From: Lachnospiraceae bacterium JLR.KK002
GTDB lineage: Bacteria > Bacillota > Clostridia > Lachnospirales > Lachnospiraceae
Assembly: GCA_036941025.1 (NCBI GenBank)
Contig: JAYMNP010000001.1
Span: 3,494,501-3,558,500, forward strand
Length of the DNA stretch: 64,000 nucleotides
Direction of reading: 5' to 3'
Under the pieces are notes generated by a model, which saw only the letters and a list, made by a program, of their open reading frames with translations, searched no databases and had not been told where the DNA came from. The translations under genes and the position numbers were made by a program. Shown here one piece after another: positions 29,169-37,800 of the stretch. Each line of letters opens with the position of its first letter. Within the stretch, counting starts at the first letter, position 1.

Positions 29169-32100
29169 ATGAAAAGGACAAAAGAATTTTTTTCGAAAAA
29201 ATTACTACAATCCAAACGACATCCGGTTCGGCAGAAGCTGTTATCGGTTCTGCTCTGTGCCTGTCTGCTGCTGGTATCTCTGCCTGTGGAATATTATGGT
29301 TCTGAAGTGCAGGCGGAAGAAGCGGAACTTCCGGAAATTCAGGAAGCAGTACGAAAGCCTGATATGATACAGTCTGCTGATTTACCGGAGGAGCAGAAAG
29401 AGGATAAAAGTGCAGCAGATGAAAATACAGCGGAAAATATGGCCGGGAAAATATCGGACAGTGAAATATCTGATGTTGGAAGAAGCAAAGATGAGATAAG
29501 AAAGGATGATATAACAAAGGATGAATTAAAAGAGGATGGATTGAGAGAGGATGTGTTAAACCGGAAAGACGTCAGGATGATTGCGGGAGAAAATACGGAA
29601 TTATTCCGTGATTCCTCCGTACCTTCCTCAGATATTACAATCAGTGAAGACACCACATGGACGGGAGGTACTTTAAGTGAAGGCACCATTACCATAAACG
29701 AGGGAAAAACTCTGACTCTGACAGAAGAAGTAAATATTAATGGGAATGTGGTAATAGAAGGCGGCGGAACAATTGTTACCGGAGGTACGTCGGGGCTGGG
29801 AAGTTTTCATGTATTGAGCGCTGCACATAGTCTGACGATACGGAACATTACCATGGAACAGAGAATAGAAAATTCTGCGGACGTTATGGTATCTGTCAGA
29901 GAAGGGACTGTTATACTGGATGGATGTACCATTCAGAATTTCAGTAAAAGTTTTCTGAATGTGACAGGAGGAACATTAATTTCTGATCATACTTCGATAA
30001 AAAACTGTGAAAAACCGGTCAGTTTAAATGAAAGCAGTTATGCAGAATTCAATGGTTCCAGCATAACAGATTGTTCTGCATCTAATATGAACAGCGGTAT
30101 AATTTATATTGATAAAAGTGATGTGGAAATTAATGGTTCCAGCATAACAGGCTGTTCTGTAAGCGGTAAAGACCGCAGCGGCACCATTTATATGTGTGAA
30201 GGTAAACTGAATATCAATAACAGTACCATTGCAGACTGTTCCTCAAACGGTACCGGCGCTGCAATTTCCACCATGTATGGTGCCACCAATCATAATAAAG
30301 TTATCAATATCAGAGATACGGTAATTGAAGGATGTTACGGAGTATATAACGGCGCCATTGCGGTAGAGGGATGCACCCTGAATATTTACAGCGGTACATT
30401 TCAAAATAATCATGCAACTTCTGAAAAAGATCTTCCTCCTTCTCCTACAGGAGGCGGATTTCTTTATAATGATGAATCCACAGTAAATATTTATGGAGGA
30501 ACTTTTTCCGGAAACAGCGCTGCCGGTAAAGGAGGATGTATTCAACACAGTGGAGTAGATTCCCATACTAACATTTATGGAGGAGTTTTTTCCGGAAATA
30601 CATGCAGCAAAGAGGAATATAAAGGCAGCGGCGCAGTGGGAAACTGGTCTTATTTGTCCGACAGCAGCCTCACTTTATCCGGTAATGTGAAATTCACAGG
30701 AGATACGAAAGGTTCCGGAACAGACGGAATTTATCTGTATCCGCCTCAGAAGGTGTATGTCAGTTCAGAACTGACATATCCGGCAACTGTTTATCTGAAA
30801 GCTGAAAACAATTACGTGATTGCACATGGGAAGGGTGATTATACCCTTACAAAAAGAGATTTGAAGAAAATATTGTTTGTGGATACAGCCGGAGGAACAT
30901 GGTACAGTAAGCTGAATGAGGAGAAAAACCAGATTTATCTGACAAATGAAAAACCTGAGGATAAATTTATGGTATTTTATTACGGTGTGGACGGACTGAT
31001 AACAGATGATAAGGAATATGACCCTGGAGCTGATGTTACCGTTAAATCACCGGATGACTATCCAATTCCGGATAAAGATAACTTTCTGTACTGGTCTGCC
31101 CATGAAGATGGCTCAGAACCTCGTTATAACGGTGGTGAAACAATTACAAATATTCAGGATAACATCCACCTGTATGCTGTGTACAAAGAAAGAGAAAATA
31201 AAACCCTGACTGCAGATTTCTATTCCGGCGGTGCAGACCAGAAAAAAACAGTTGAGGTGGAAGTGGGCGGATATGACAAAGGCGGAACTGTTATCACACC
31301 GTTCCTGAAACCCATGTCAGGATGGACAGTTCTGGGCTGGAGTGAAGATACAAAGTTATATAATAAAACTATTGATGAAAATGCTGTGTGTACCCTGACA
31401 AAAGCAGAAACGGAATATTATGGTATTTATGAGAAAAATATTACGGTCTCCTATAAGGATGAAGAAGGAGGCAATACGCTGAAATCAGAAAAGGGGAAAC
31501 GATATGCCAATGTGCACGGTGAAATTACATATCAGGATCCGCAGTTTACCCTGGAGCCGGCTGTAAAGAAAGAAGGATATACCTTTGTAGAATGGAATAC
31601 GAAGCCGGACAGGTCAGGAAACGGTTACGGAGCGGGAAGCCTGGAAACTTTTGAGGAAGATACCGTACTATATCCCATTTTTCTGGAAAATGGAAAGAAG
31701 CAGTTTCTTGCAGATTTCTATTCCGGCGGTGCAGGTCAGAAAGTAACCATACCGAAAACCGTGGAGGAACATATTTTATCTGTTAATATAAATACTCCGG
31801 CTCTGCAGGATATGAATGGCTGGAGTCCTGTGGGATGGACTGCAGATATTTTTTCATTTACCGGAGATATTGAACCTGATTCCAATCTGACACTGGAACA
31901 GGAACATACCTCATATTATGGTATTTATCAGAAAAATGTGAAATTATCCTATGACGCCAACGGAGGAGGCACTGCACCTGATTCGGCAGAAAAATTATGT
32001 TATGCAAATGTTCATGAAGAAATCACATATCAGGCGCTTGAATTTGTCATTGGGGATATCAGTGACCGTCAGGGATATCTGTTCATGGGCTGGAATACCA

Positions 32101-33734
32101 GGGCAGATGGAACAGGAGAAATGTTTCAGCCCGGAACCAGCCGCATTCTGGACGGGAATACGAATCTTTATGCAATCTGGAAAGATGTTTCGGAAACGCC
32201 GGATGTGGCAGATTACCGTGTGGAATACTACTGCCAGAATCTGACAGGAGAGGAATACACCAGGATGGACGCAGACACAAAGCTGCTGGCCAATGTGACA
32301 GGGACGGAAGTGGAAGCCAGACAGAAGAAATATACCGGGTTTACCCTGAATCTCAGCCACCCTTCCGGGAAGCCGAAGGGAAAAGTGGAAGGTGACGGAA
32401 GCCTTGTGTTAAAGCTCTACTATGACAGAAACATCTATGAAGTGGACTTTAACCTGAACGGAGGGTACGGAACAGGGCCCGATACACAGAAAATCCGGTA
32501 CGGAGGCCTGTTGAAACTGGTATCCGACCCTGTTAAATCAGGATATAATTTCAAGGGCTGGTACATGGATAATGCAGGGTTGGATGGAGGCCTGTGGGAT
32601 TTTGGAAGTCCGGTGGAAAATAATACGGGAACTTTAAAAACCACCCTGTATGCAAAATGGGCGGATGAAACAGCTCCCGCCATGGGAGAAGCCTCTTTTA
32701 GCAAAACACACAAAAATCTGATGGAATGGCTGATTCAGAAAAAGAGCCTTGTGATTACAGTCCCGGTTACAGAAGAAGGCAGCGGCCTTGCCAGAGCGGA
32801 ATACCTGCTGATGGCGGAAGACGGGACAGAGCAGGACGGAGCGGCAGATATTACAGAGACGGGCGAACTTTCCGGCCAGATGACAGCATACGGAAGTTCC
32901 GCTTCCATTCTCCGTACAGTACAGTCAGAGGCGGAACGCGGCAGTTATGAGGCCAGAATTGCAATAGAAGAAGAATTTAAAGGAAAAGTTATGCTGACCT
33001 GCACGGATTATGCAGGAAACATATCTTCACAGAAAACCCTGACAGCGAAAGGCGGAGGAATCATACTGGAAGATAACGCGCCGGAAATCAGCTTTTCCGG
33101 TACAAAGGAAACTGCGGACGGAGCTCCCCTGAACATAGAAGTACAGGTGAAAGATAGTATAGATGATAATGTGACGGGAGGAATTTCCGGTATCTGTTAT
33201 CAGATAGATAAAGGGAAGAAAATTAATCTGCCGGAAGAAAAATTTACGGAAGAATTTGTGGAATCTTATGAATTTACCGTAAAGATTTCCGGGGAAGGAA
33301 AACATACCCTTCAGGTGGAAGCGGAGGACCATGCGGGGAATAAAAGCGAAGCAGAGATATCCCTTAAGATTAACGGGAAAAAGGACACGCCTGCGGGAGC
33401 ACCGGGAGACTCCGGAACAGACAGCGCCGGAAGAACGGGAAGGCCCCTGGGAGGAGAACCGAAAACGGGGGACAGCACACAGATACAGATCTGCGCCACC
33501 CTGGCCATGATAGCAGGATTCGGGTATCTTTTGCTGTACTTTGAAGGAGAGAACGGAATTACGGAGCAGGAGAAAGAGGAGATAATCTACCGTCTGGTGG
33601 AATGGGCGAAACAGGGAGGAAGAATCCGCAGGCTTCTTGGAGTGGCGGTGATTTTCCTGTTCCTGGCTTATTACCACAGTATCGGAAAGAGTGTAACTGT
33701 GGAGTGGAAAGAAGTGTATGTGAAGGAAAGTTAG
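29169..33734 (+). CDS. Large cell-surface protein: beta-helix plus InlB-type repeats (adhesin 1)
   Basis: About 1,521 residues. Order: signal peptide (basic MKRTKEFFSKK, hydrophobic LLSVLLCACLLLVSLPV, cleavage near VQA-EE); a low-complexity acidic segment; a right-handed parallel beta-helix region (about 29640-30960, TINGSSITGCS-like rungs); six Listeria/Bacteroides (Flg_new, InlB B-type) repeats to about 32680, with GWNTRADGTG and NLYAIW motifs; an Ig-like part with two EDHAGNKSEAEI-type modules; a sorting-like EPKTGDS followed by a membrane helix; then about 60 more residues with a second membrane helix (LLGVAVIFLFLAYY). Start chosen at 29169 to match the paralogue; its ribosome site is weak. 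Expected role: adhesion or glycan contact at the cell surface. Confidence 0.9.
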   Translation: MKRTKEFFSKKLLQSKRHPVRQKLLSVLLCACLLLVSLPVEYYGSEVQAEEAELPEIQEAVRKPDMIQSADLPEEQKEDKSAADENTAENMAGKISDSEISDVGRSKDEIRKDDITKDELKEDGLREDVLNRKDVRMIAGENTELFRDSSVPSSDITISEDTTWTGGTLSEGTITINEGKTLTLTEEVNINGNVVIEGGGTIVTGGTSGLGSFHVLSAAHSLTIRNITMEQRIENSADVMVSVREGTVILDGCTIQNFSKSFLNVTGGTLISDHTSIKNCEKPVSLNESSYAEFNGSSITDCSASNMNSGIIYIDKSDVEINGSSITGCSVSGKDRSGTIYMCEGKLNINNSTIADCSSNGTGAAISTMYGATNHNKVINIRDTVIEGCYGVYNGAIAVEGCTLNIYSGTFQNNHATSEKDLPPSPTGGGFLYNDESTVNIYGGTFSGNSAAGKGGCIQHSGVDSHTNIYGGVFSGNTCSKEEYKGSGAVGNWSYLSDSSLTLSGNVKFTGDTKGSGTDGIYLYPPQKVYVSSELTYPATVYLKAENNYVIAHGKGDYTLTKRDLKKILFVDTAGGTWYSKLNEEKNQIYLTNEKPEDKFMVFYYGVDGLITDDKEYDPGADVTVKSPDDYPIPDKDNFLYWSAHEDGSEPRYNGGETITNIQDNIHLYAVYKERENKTLTADFYSGGADQKKTVEVEVGGYDKGGTVITPFLKPMSGWTVLGWSEDTKLYNKTIDENAVCTLTKAETEYYGIYEKNITVSYKDEEGGNTLKSEKGKRYANVHGEITYQDPQFTLEPAVKKEGYTFVEWNTKPDRSGNGYGAGSLETFEEDTVLYPIFLENGKKQFLADFYSGGAGQKVTIPKTVEEHILSVNINTPALQDMNGWSPVGWTADIFSFTGDIEPDSNLTLEQEHTSYYGIYQKNVKLSYDANGGGTAPDSAEKLCYANVHEEITYQALEFVIGDISDRQGYLFMGWNTRADGTGEMFQPGTSRILDGNTNLYAIWKDVSETPDVADYRVEYYCQNLTGEEYTRMDADTKLLANVTGTEVEARQKKYTGFTLNLSHPSGKPKGKVEGDGSLVLKLYYDRNIYEVDFNLNGGYGTGPDTQKIRYGGLLKLVSDPVKSGYNFKGWYMDNAGLDGGLWDFGSPVENNTGTLKTTLYAKWADETAPAMGEASFSKTHKNLMEWLIQKKSLVITVPVTEEGSGLARAEYLLMAEDGTEQDGAADITETGELSGQMTAYGSSASILRTVQSEAERGSYEARIAIEEEFKGKVMLTCTDYAGNISSQKTLTAKGGGIILEDNAPEISFSGTKETADGAPLNIEVQVKDSIDDNVTGGISGICYQIDKGKKINLPEEKFTEEFVESYEFTVKISGEGKHTLQVEAEDHAGNKSEAEISLKINGKKDTPAGAPGDSGTDSAGRTGRPLGGEPKTGDSTQIQICATLAMIAGFGYLLLYFEGENGITEQEKEEIIYRLVEWAKQGGRIRRLLGVAVIFLFLAYYHSIGKSVTVEWKEVYVKES

Positions 33735-33741
33735 AATATAT

Positions 33742-33784
33742 ATTCCCCGGCTGTATTGCAGTACAGCCGGGGAATTCGTTTTTT
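33742..33784 (+). terminator. Strong terminator after adhesin 1
   Basis: Perfect 14-bp stem ATTCCCCGGCTGTA/TACAGCCGGGGAAT, 6-base loop, followed by TCGTTTTTT. Confidence 0.92.
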
Positions 33785-33835
33785 ATCAACTTTATTAAGG
33801 AAAAAGGAAAATTTTCCGGATGAATATCTGAAGAT

Positions 33836-34258
33836 TTATAAATCATCCATAGTCATGCATGGCAATTCTTTTTCCTGTTTTAGCTGTTTATCATTGGTAA
33901 AAAATATATCGCATTTACTGATTACTGCAGTTGCAATCTGTAAAGAATCCATAGCTTTAAAATACTTAAATCGGCTTCTGATTCTTGCTGCATATTCTGC
34001 TATTTCACTATTTATATCAATGATTTCAATATTCATATACTCTGTAAATTGTTTAAAATTATTAATTAATTCTATTTTACCAATAGCGTATGGATAAACA
34101 AGATATTCTTCTATCGTAATTGCCGATGTAACAATTTGAATATTATTGTTAAGACATGTTTCAAAAAATTTTTTCATGGGTTTCATATATACATAGTTGT
34201 TTTCAAGGTAGTATATAAAAGGTGAAGTATCGATAAATATTCTTTTAAAATCTGTCAT
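33836..34258 (-). CDS. PIN-domain ribonuclease, probable VapC-like toxin
   Basis: 140 residues. PIN-fold acidic residues: D10 (FIDTSPFIYYLE), E50 (AITIEEYLV), D104 (KAMDSLQIATA) and D123 (FFTNDKQL). Such toxins cleave RNA and are neutralised by the adjacent antitoxin. It overlaps the antitoxin gene by 14 bases, in antitoxin-toxin order. AT-rich relative to the flanking adhesins, which suggests separate acquisition. Confidence 0.88.
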   Translation of the reverse strand: MTDFKRIFIDTSPFIYYLENNYVYMKPMKKFFETCLNNNIQIVTSAITIEEYLVYPYAIGKIELINNFKQFTEYMNIEIIDINSEIAEYAARIRSRFKYFKAMDSLQIATAVISKCDIFFTNDKQLKQEKELPCMTMDDL

Positions 34259-34457
34259 TATCTCTTAACTCCCTGATATAACTGTCTGCATTTTGTCCTC
34301 TTTCAGTAGGAGGCATGATAAATTTTTCTATATTACATGTCATTTTTTTATTTTCTGATTCTTTTGATAATGTAGTTATAAATTGAAGAATCAGGTTTAA
34401 TTTATCTTCAGGAACCTTTTCCAGTTCAGCTATTGCAGTTTGTCTTAATATGGTCAT
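34245..34457 (-). CDS. Probable antitoxin of the PIN-domain toxin
   Basis: 70 residues. The N-terminal helix pair LRQTAIAELEKVPEDKLNLILQFI is common in antitoxins of type II PIN modules; the C-terminal half (PPTERGQNADSYIRELRDNDRF) is probably disordered and binds the toxin. No clear DNA-binding fold can be named. Position and overlap are the main evidence. Confidence 0.72.
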   Translation of the reverse strand: MTILRQTAIAELEKVPEDKLNLILQFITTLSKESENKKMTCNIEKFIMPPTERGQNADSYIRELRDNDRF

Positions 34458-34588
34458 ATATACCTCCCGGTTCTGTATGGAAACTTTTTTTTATTATATA
34501 TAAAAATTTTCTGTATTTCAAGTATTTATACTATAATATCTGTGAATAGTAAAAATTTTTTCTGTTTTTCTTTTTTTTCACTCCTGCA

Positions 34589-34762
34589 GTAACAGTTCAG
34601 CCCGCGCCCCTTAAACAGGCCGCAGACCGCCTGCCGGGCGGGCGCCGCTGCTGTCGCAGCTCCTGTCTGAGGCTTAAGGGGCGCTCCGCTCACAGCCTGT
34701 ATTCTGCGCTCATTCATGCGAGCATGATTCACCCATAATACAGGCTGTGGCTGAACTGTTAC
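34589..34762. repeat. GC-rich branched palindromic element (MITE- or REP-like, or structured RNA)
   Basis: A 174-base island with nested dyads: outer ends GTAACAGTTCAGCC (34589-34602) and GGCTGAACTGTTAC (34749-34762); arm A GCGCCCCTTAA (34604-34614) with TTAAGGGGCGC (34674-34684); arm B CACAGCCTGTATT (34691-34703) with AATACAGGCTGTG (34737-34749), enclosing CATGCGAGCATG. The three perfect stems form a three-way junction. The flanks CTCCTGCA and CTCCTGTA form a 7-of-8 direct repeat like a target duplication. No gene is seen; the surrounding 34458-34860 is AT-rich non-coding DNA. Confidence 0.8.
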
Positions 34763-34866
34763 CTCCTGTAAAATAAATAGTATTTATTTCTGGCAAATAT
34801 CCTGTTTTTCGGTTATAATTAAGTTAATCATTTTTATTATGGAGAAAAGGAGCGTGTTATGAGATG

Positions 34867-37800
34867 AAAAAGACAAAGGAAGATTTCCCGGATAAATCCC
34901 TGAAGCCCAAACGACACCCGGTCCGGCAGAAACTGCTGTCATGTCTGTTATCTGTGTGTCTGCTGCTGGTTTCCCTTCCGGTGGAATTTTACGGTTCTGA
35001 AGTTCAGGCGGAAGAAATGGTACAGGAAATCATGTCTTTTTCAGAATTGCCGGAAGAAGTGCTGCAGCAGACGACAGATACGGGAACAGCCCAGGAGAGC
35101 CTGAGCCTTCCGGATACCCTGTGGGCAGTCTGTGTATTTGCAGAATCAGAACCGGTGATGTTAGAACATATTACATGGCAAAGCGCTCCGGTATATGATA
35201 AAGATACGGAAGGTACTTATGTTTTTACGCCTGTGCTGCCGGAATCTTTCGTACTGGCAGAAGGGACAGGTCTTCCTGAAATAAGCGTAACAGTGATGAA
35301 CGCCGGTGATATGTTTCCGGAAAAAGAAACAGTTCAGACCGTGCAGGAACCGGAAGAAATTCTGATGGAAGGAAGCAAATCAGACCGGGATTTTGCGGAA
35401 GATATGGATTTGCAGATGGATAAGATACCGGAAGAAAGAATTGCCGTGGTTGCCGAAGGGGAAGAAACGGAAGAAGTGGGAGAAGAACCAGAATGCAAGA
35501 CAATTACACAGGATACAGTGTGGAAAGAAGGAAATCTGGAAAACGGTACGGTTACTTTAGAAAATAATGCAACGTTGACTATAAATGGACAGGTAAATAT
35601 AAGTGGAACAGTGAATATAGTTGGAGAGGGGACTATTGAAAAAGGAAAACATATAGGCCATTTTAATGTAGATTCAGATGATAATCTGACTATAAATGGA
35701 AATATTATTATGGATGGTAAATCAATAGCAGGTGCCTGTCCTTTTATTATGGTTACTGGAAAATTAACAGTGGACGGAGAATGTGTGATTCAAAATGTAA
35801 CAGTAAATACAGAACGTACTTATATTATTTCTCCTGTTTATGTTATTGATGGTTCGGCTGTTTTGAATAATGTGACAATTAAAAACTGTTCAGTACCTTA
35901 TTATGGCGGAGCAATTGGAAATCGTAATGGCAGTATAATTATAAATGGAGGAGTTTATGAAAATAATACAGCAACGGAACGTGGAGGTTGTATCTATAGT
36001 GACAGAGGAACAGTAACGATAAATGGGGGAACTTTTAGAAGTAACAGAGCAGAAGAAGGAAATGGGGGCTGTATTTATGCAATCAAATATAGTAATTTAA
36101 TAATAAATGGAGGAACCTTTACCGATAATAAAGCGGAAAGCAGTAATGAGAATGTACTTACCATGGGAGGCTGCATTTATACAGAAGGAGATTTAACGGT
36201 AACAGGTGGAAATTTTTCTGACAATACAGCCAGAGAGGGAGGCTGCATTTATACGGACAGTACCGCAGCAGCCATAACAGGAGGAGCCTTTACCGATAAT
36301 TCAGCAGAAGAAGGGGGAGCCATCTATTCTGACAACAATTTAGAAGTAACAGGAGGAATTTTTAATAATAATATTACAGAAAAAGCAGGCGGAGCCATTT
36401 ACTCTGACGGAAATAAAGGAAAATTTTATCTGGAAGGGGATGTGGAATTTCAGGGAATTGACAGTTCCCCCACTTCCTATACGGACAGTGTATATTCGTA
36501 TTATCTGAATTCCATTATATACAGCAGAGAAAAATGGCTTCATCCTGTTAAGGTTTTTGTGGGTGATGCAGAAAAAAGAGGCGCTATTTTTAAAGGAGAA
36601 GGAGAATATCAGATACAAAAGGAAGATGTGGAAAATATTCATGTCTATGATATGAAGACAGAAAGAAAATGGTACAATGAACTGAGAAATAATTATGTAT
36701 ATATCACCCTGACCAACCCCGGCCTTTACAACATCTTCTACGACAGCAACGGGGCCCAGGGCACGCCCGTTACCGATGAAACAGATTACCATACCGGTGC
36801 AATAATTACCGTAAAGGAACCCACAGGCCTGAGCATTACAGGACAGACCTTCAAAGAGTGGAATACACAGGCAGACGGGAAAGGAACCTCCTATGCACCA
36901 GGGGCTGAAATCACTGTGGGAGAAGAAGATATCACACTGTACGCTATCTTTGAAGAAAAAGCAAAGGATACTTTCACTGCCCGCTTTTATTCCGGAGAGG
37001 CAAAGAGGTATACGGATCAGGAATCTGCGGACAGAACTCTTGCGGCCCCGGAGCCGGAAGCGCTGGGGGACGGGTGGATGATTCTGGGCTGGAACCGGAA
37101 CCAGGATGATTTTGAGAAAAACAGCATTGCCCCAGGGGATACCATTATCCTGACGGAAGCTCTGACGGAATTTTACGGGGTGTATCAGAAAAAAGTTACC
37201 CTGACCTGTGAGACGGACGGGAAGGAAGAAATGCCGGGGCCGGAAGAGAAAACCTGCTATGCCAGCGTACATAACGAAATAAAAGTAAAAGGCGCGGCCT
37301 TTACCGTGAAGGCGGGGCCTGTCCGGAAGGGATATAAGTTCCTGGGATGGAATACACGGGCGGACGGGAAAGGGACCTTTTATCAGGAGAAGGAACCTCT
37401 GACGACAGAGAAAAACATAACCTTATATGCCTGTTATGAAAGAGAAGGCAGCGGGACAGAAACCCTGATTGCAGACTTCTATTCCGGAAGCGGCGGGGGA
37501 AAGGAAAGCAGGACAGTGGAAGTGGACGGTTCCGGGCAGGAAGGAACCATCCATGCGCCGAAGCTGCAGGAAATGGCAGGCTGGACGCCCCTGGGCTGGA
37601 GCTATTCAGATTCTGAATATAGGGGAACCGTGGGGGCAGATACGGACATTAAAATAAAAGAACATATATCCCTGTATGGTGTATACAGGAAAGATATTAC
37701 CCTGACCTATGACGGGAACGGGAGCACGGATGTGCCGGAGGCGGAGACAAAATCCCGGTATGCCAACGTCCACGGGGAAGTCACTTATCAGGAAGCGGAG

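Noticed and set aside
29640..30960. CRISPR-like or simple tandem DNA repeat
   Set aside because: The periodicity is at protein level (beta-helix rungs) with varied DNA; no constant repeat/spacer pattern.
34526..34732. 68-codon minus-strand frame over the palindromic element
   Set aside because: It follows the inverted repeats and has no ribosome site; the element's structure explains the sequence better.
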